In this document: positions 62,901-64,000 of the stretch, piece by piece | Layout: every line of letters begins with the position of its first letter | How positions within the stretch are numbered: position 1 is the first letter of the stretch | NCBI GenBank assembly: GCA_037447605.1 | Contig: CM074804.1 | Location: 7,282,148 to 7,346,147, forward strand | Direction of reading: 5' to 3' | From: Zygnema circumcarinatum | Lineage: Eukaryota > Streptophyta > Zygnematophyceae > Zygnematales > Zygnemataceae | Length of the DNA stretch: 64,000 nucleotides | Notes under the pieces: model-generated | What the model was told of the DNA's origin: nothing | What the model saw: only the letters and a program-made list of their open reading frames with translations | Databases searched by the model: none | Made by a program: the position numbers and the translations under genes

Positions 62901-63847
62901 TCTGCGGCTTCACTGGCCCAACTACTGAGGAGCTATGCCTGCGCTGGACACAGCTGGGAGCCTTTTACCCATTTGCAAGGGACCATTCAGACATTAAGAG
63001 CACTCCACAAGAGCCGTACAGGTGGGAGTCTGTTGCCAATTCTACCAGAAATGTTCTAGCACTGCGATATCGTCTGCTTCCAACGCTGTACTCTCTGGTC
63101 TACGAAGCTCATACACTTGGTTCGCCCATTGCCAGACCCCTTTTCTTTAGCTTTGCAAAGGATCCAGTCACTCTAAACATTGACAAGCAATTTCTGCTGG
63201 GAGAGAGCATTCTTGTCTCCCCAGTGCTGATGCCGAAGCAAGAAAAGGTGTGGGCTTACTTTCCTCAGGGAACGTGGTACAGCCTTTTTGATTTTTCACA
63301 AGTAATCTATTCAGAAGAGGGACAGTGGTTAGCTGTGGACGCGCCCAATAACACCATTCCAGTTCATGTCCGAGATGGATCAATTCTTCCCATGCAAGAA
63401 GCAGCTCTTACAACTGCTGCAGGTCGAAAGACGCAGTTCTCTCTCCTAGTAGCTTTTTCACAGAGTTCCGAGAACCAATCGGCTACAGGGCAGCTATTCC
63501 TTGATGATGGAGAGAGCCTCGAGATGAAGTTAGCTGATGGCTATTCGACCTTGATAAGGTATGATGCCATGATGCTAAACACGAATGCCGGCATGTTGAA
63601 AGCTACTGTCCAGTTTCCTGAGTTTGCCAAAAAGGAGAAGTGGATTTTGGATAGAGTAATTCTGCTGGGAGTGGCTGGAAGTGCCTTAGGGACGCTAACA
63701 GTCAATGGCGATTCCAAACTAAACGACATGAAAGTAGGGGCCAAGTTCCATGGCCCCACCTTAACCATACAAGGGCTGCGGCATGCACTAAGTGACAACC
63801 TATCACTTGCATGGAGTACTTTTCAAGATTATGCAGATTCGGATTGA
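59918..63847 (+). CDS. GH31 alpha-glucosidase / alpha-xylosidase (XYL1-like)
   Basis: Secreted glycoside hydrolase family 31 enzyme; plant members trim xylose from xyloglucan in the wall or hydrolyse alpha-glucosides. Exons 59918-60159, 60355-61037, 61328-61558, 62232-63847; 923 residues, or 915 from the second ATG at 59942, close to plant XYL1. That second Met is followed by a clear signal peptide (AGRLLLIFLLFCVFW). Catalytic nucleophile Asp456 in DGLWIDMNEASNF; acid/base Asp579 in HWTGDNDASW (numbered from 59918). Other GH31 blocks: LYGLGEST, MPYWSLGWQQSRFGY, VMWSDIDFM, GIPMVGADICGF, RWTQLGAFYPFARDH. The Cys-rich loop CLVCNNSLATRWDDPPYK is typical of the plant group. Several Asn-X-Ser/Thr sites fit secretion. 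Xylosidase versus glucosidase cannot be decided here. The exon 2 acceptor (TTAG at 60354) was chosen for phase. Confidence 0.94.
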
Positions 63848-64000
63848 GATAATAAGGGACAAGGCGTAGACCATATCCATACAGCACTTTATGTAAGGGA
63901 GTTTTCAAATGCATAGAGACCCACAGCCTTTCCATACTATCAAATGGCGTCTCTACATTTTGCTGAGCACGGGCAGCTAAGCTGATTTTTCGCTCTCCAG
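63848..64000 (+). other. GH31 3' UTR start
   Basis: Sequence after the TGA; no further gene visible before the window ends. Confidence 0.5.

Overview
This is nuclear DNA from a streptophyte: a land plant, or possibly a streptophyte alga. Genes have several short GT-AG introns and plant-type products: a BT1-type carrier, a plastid-type branched-chain aminotransferase, a SICKLE-like protein, an XYL1-type GH31 enzyme, an IPT9-type tRNA isopentenyltransferase and a complete CCaMK. G-boxes and AAACCCTAA telo-boxes lie upstream of several genes. I cannot name the species. Exon maps below were built by hand by requiring conserved protein blocks to join in phase across GT/AG borders; the internal joins are consistent unless stated.

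Layout. 0-10.4 kb, all plus: 3' part of a BT1-like carrier, HUS1 (9-1-1 checkpoint clamp), a Nudix hydrolase. 10.4-17.5 kb: a purine/pyrimidine microsatellite field, an Agenet-ENT chromatin-reader gene (plus), then ATP11 (minus) and a SICKLE-like gene (plus) sharing a 263 bp promoter. 18.3-25.8 kb: CCaMK (minus), divergent from S-formylglutathione hydrolase (plus). 26.9-30.7 kb: BCAT (plus). 31.9-43.6 kb, minus: a TAP-like half ABC transporter and a TOM2A-like tetraspanin, separated by a gap with a long GGGCAT repeat. 43.7-44.3 kb: a 432 bp hAT-type MITE and an intron-containing tRNA-Tyr. 44.6-52.7 kb: IPT9-like tRNA isopentenyltransferase (minus), divergent by 158 bp from a plastid-type TPR protein (plus). 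53.6-63.8 kb: a SUMO protease of the ULP2/SPF type (minus), divergent from a GH31 alpha-glucosidase/alpha-xylosidase (plus).

There is no operon or gene cluster with one shared job; these are mostly housekeeping genes. The most distinctive points are: a complete CCaMK with Ser at the position of the conserved activating Thr; a clean hAT MITE (8 bp target duplication) 47 bp upstream of the tetraspanin start codon; a dispersed ~95 bp repeat whose two copies keep the same hairpins; several G-quadruplex-capable repeats near gene starts; two very short bidirectional promoters; and repeated acidic motifs in the tail of the SUMO protease.
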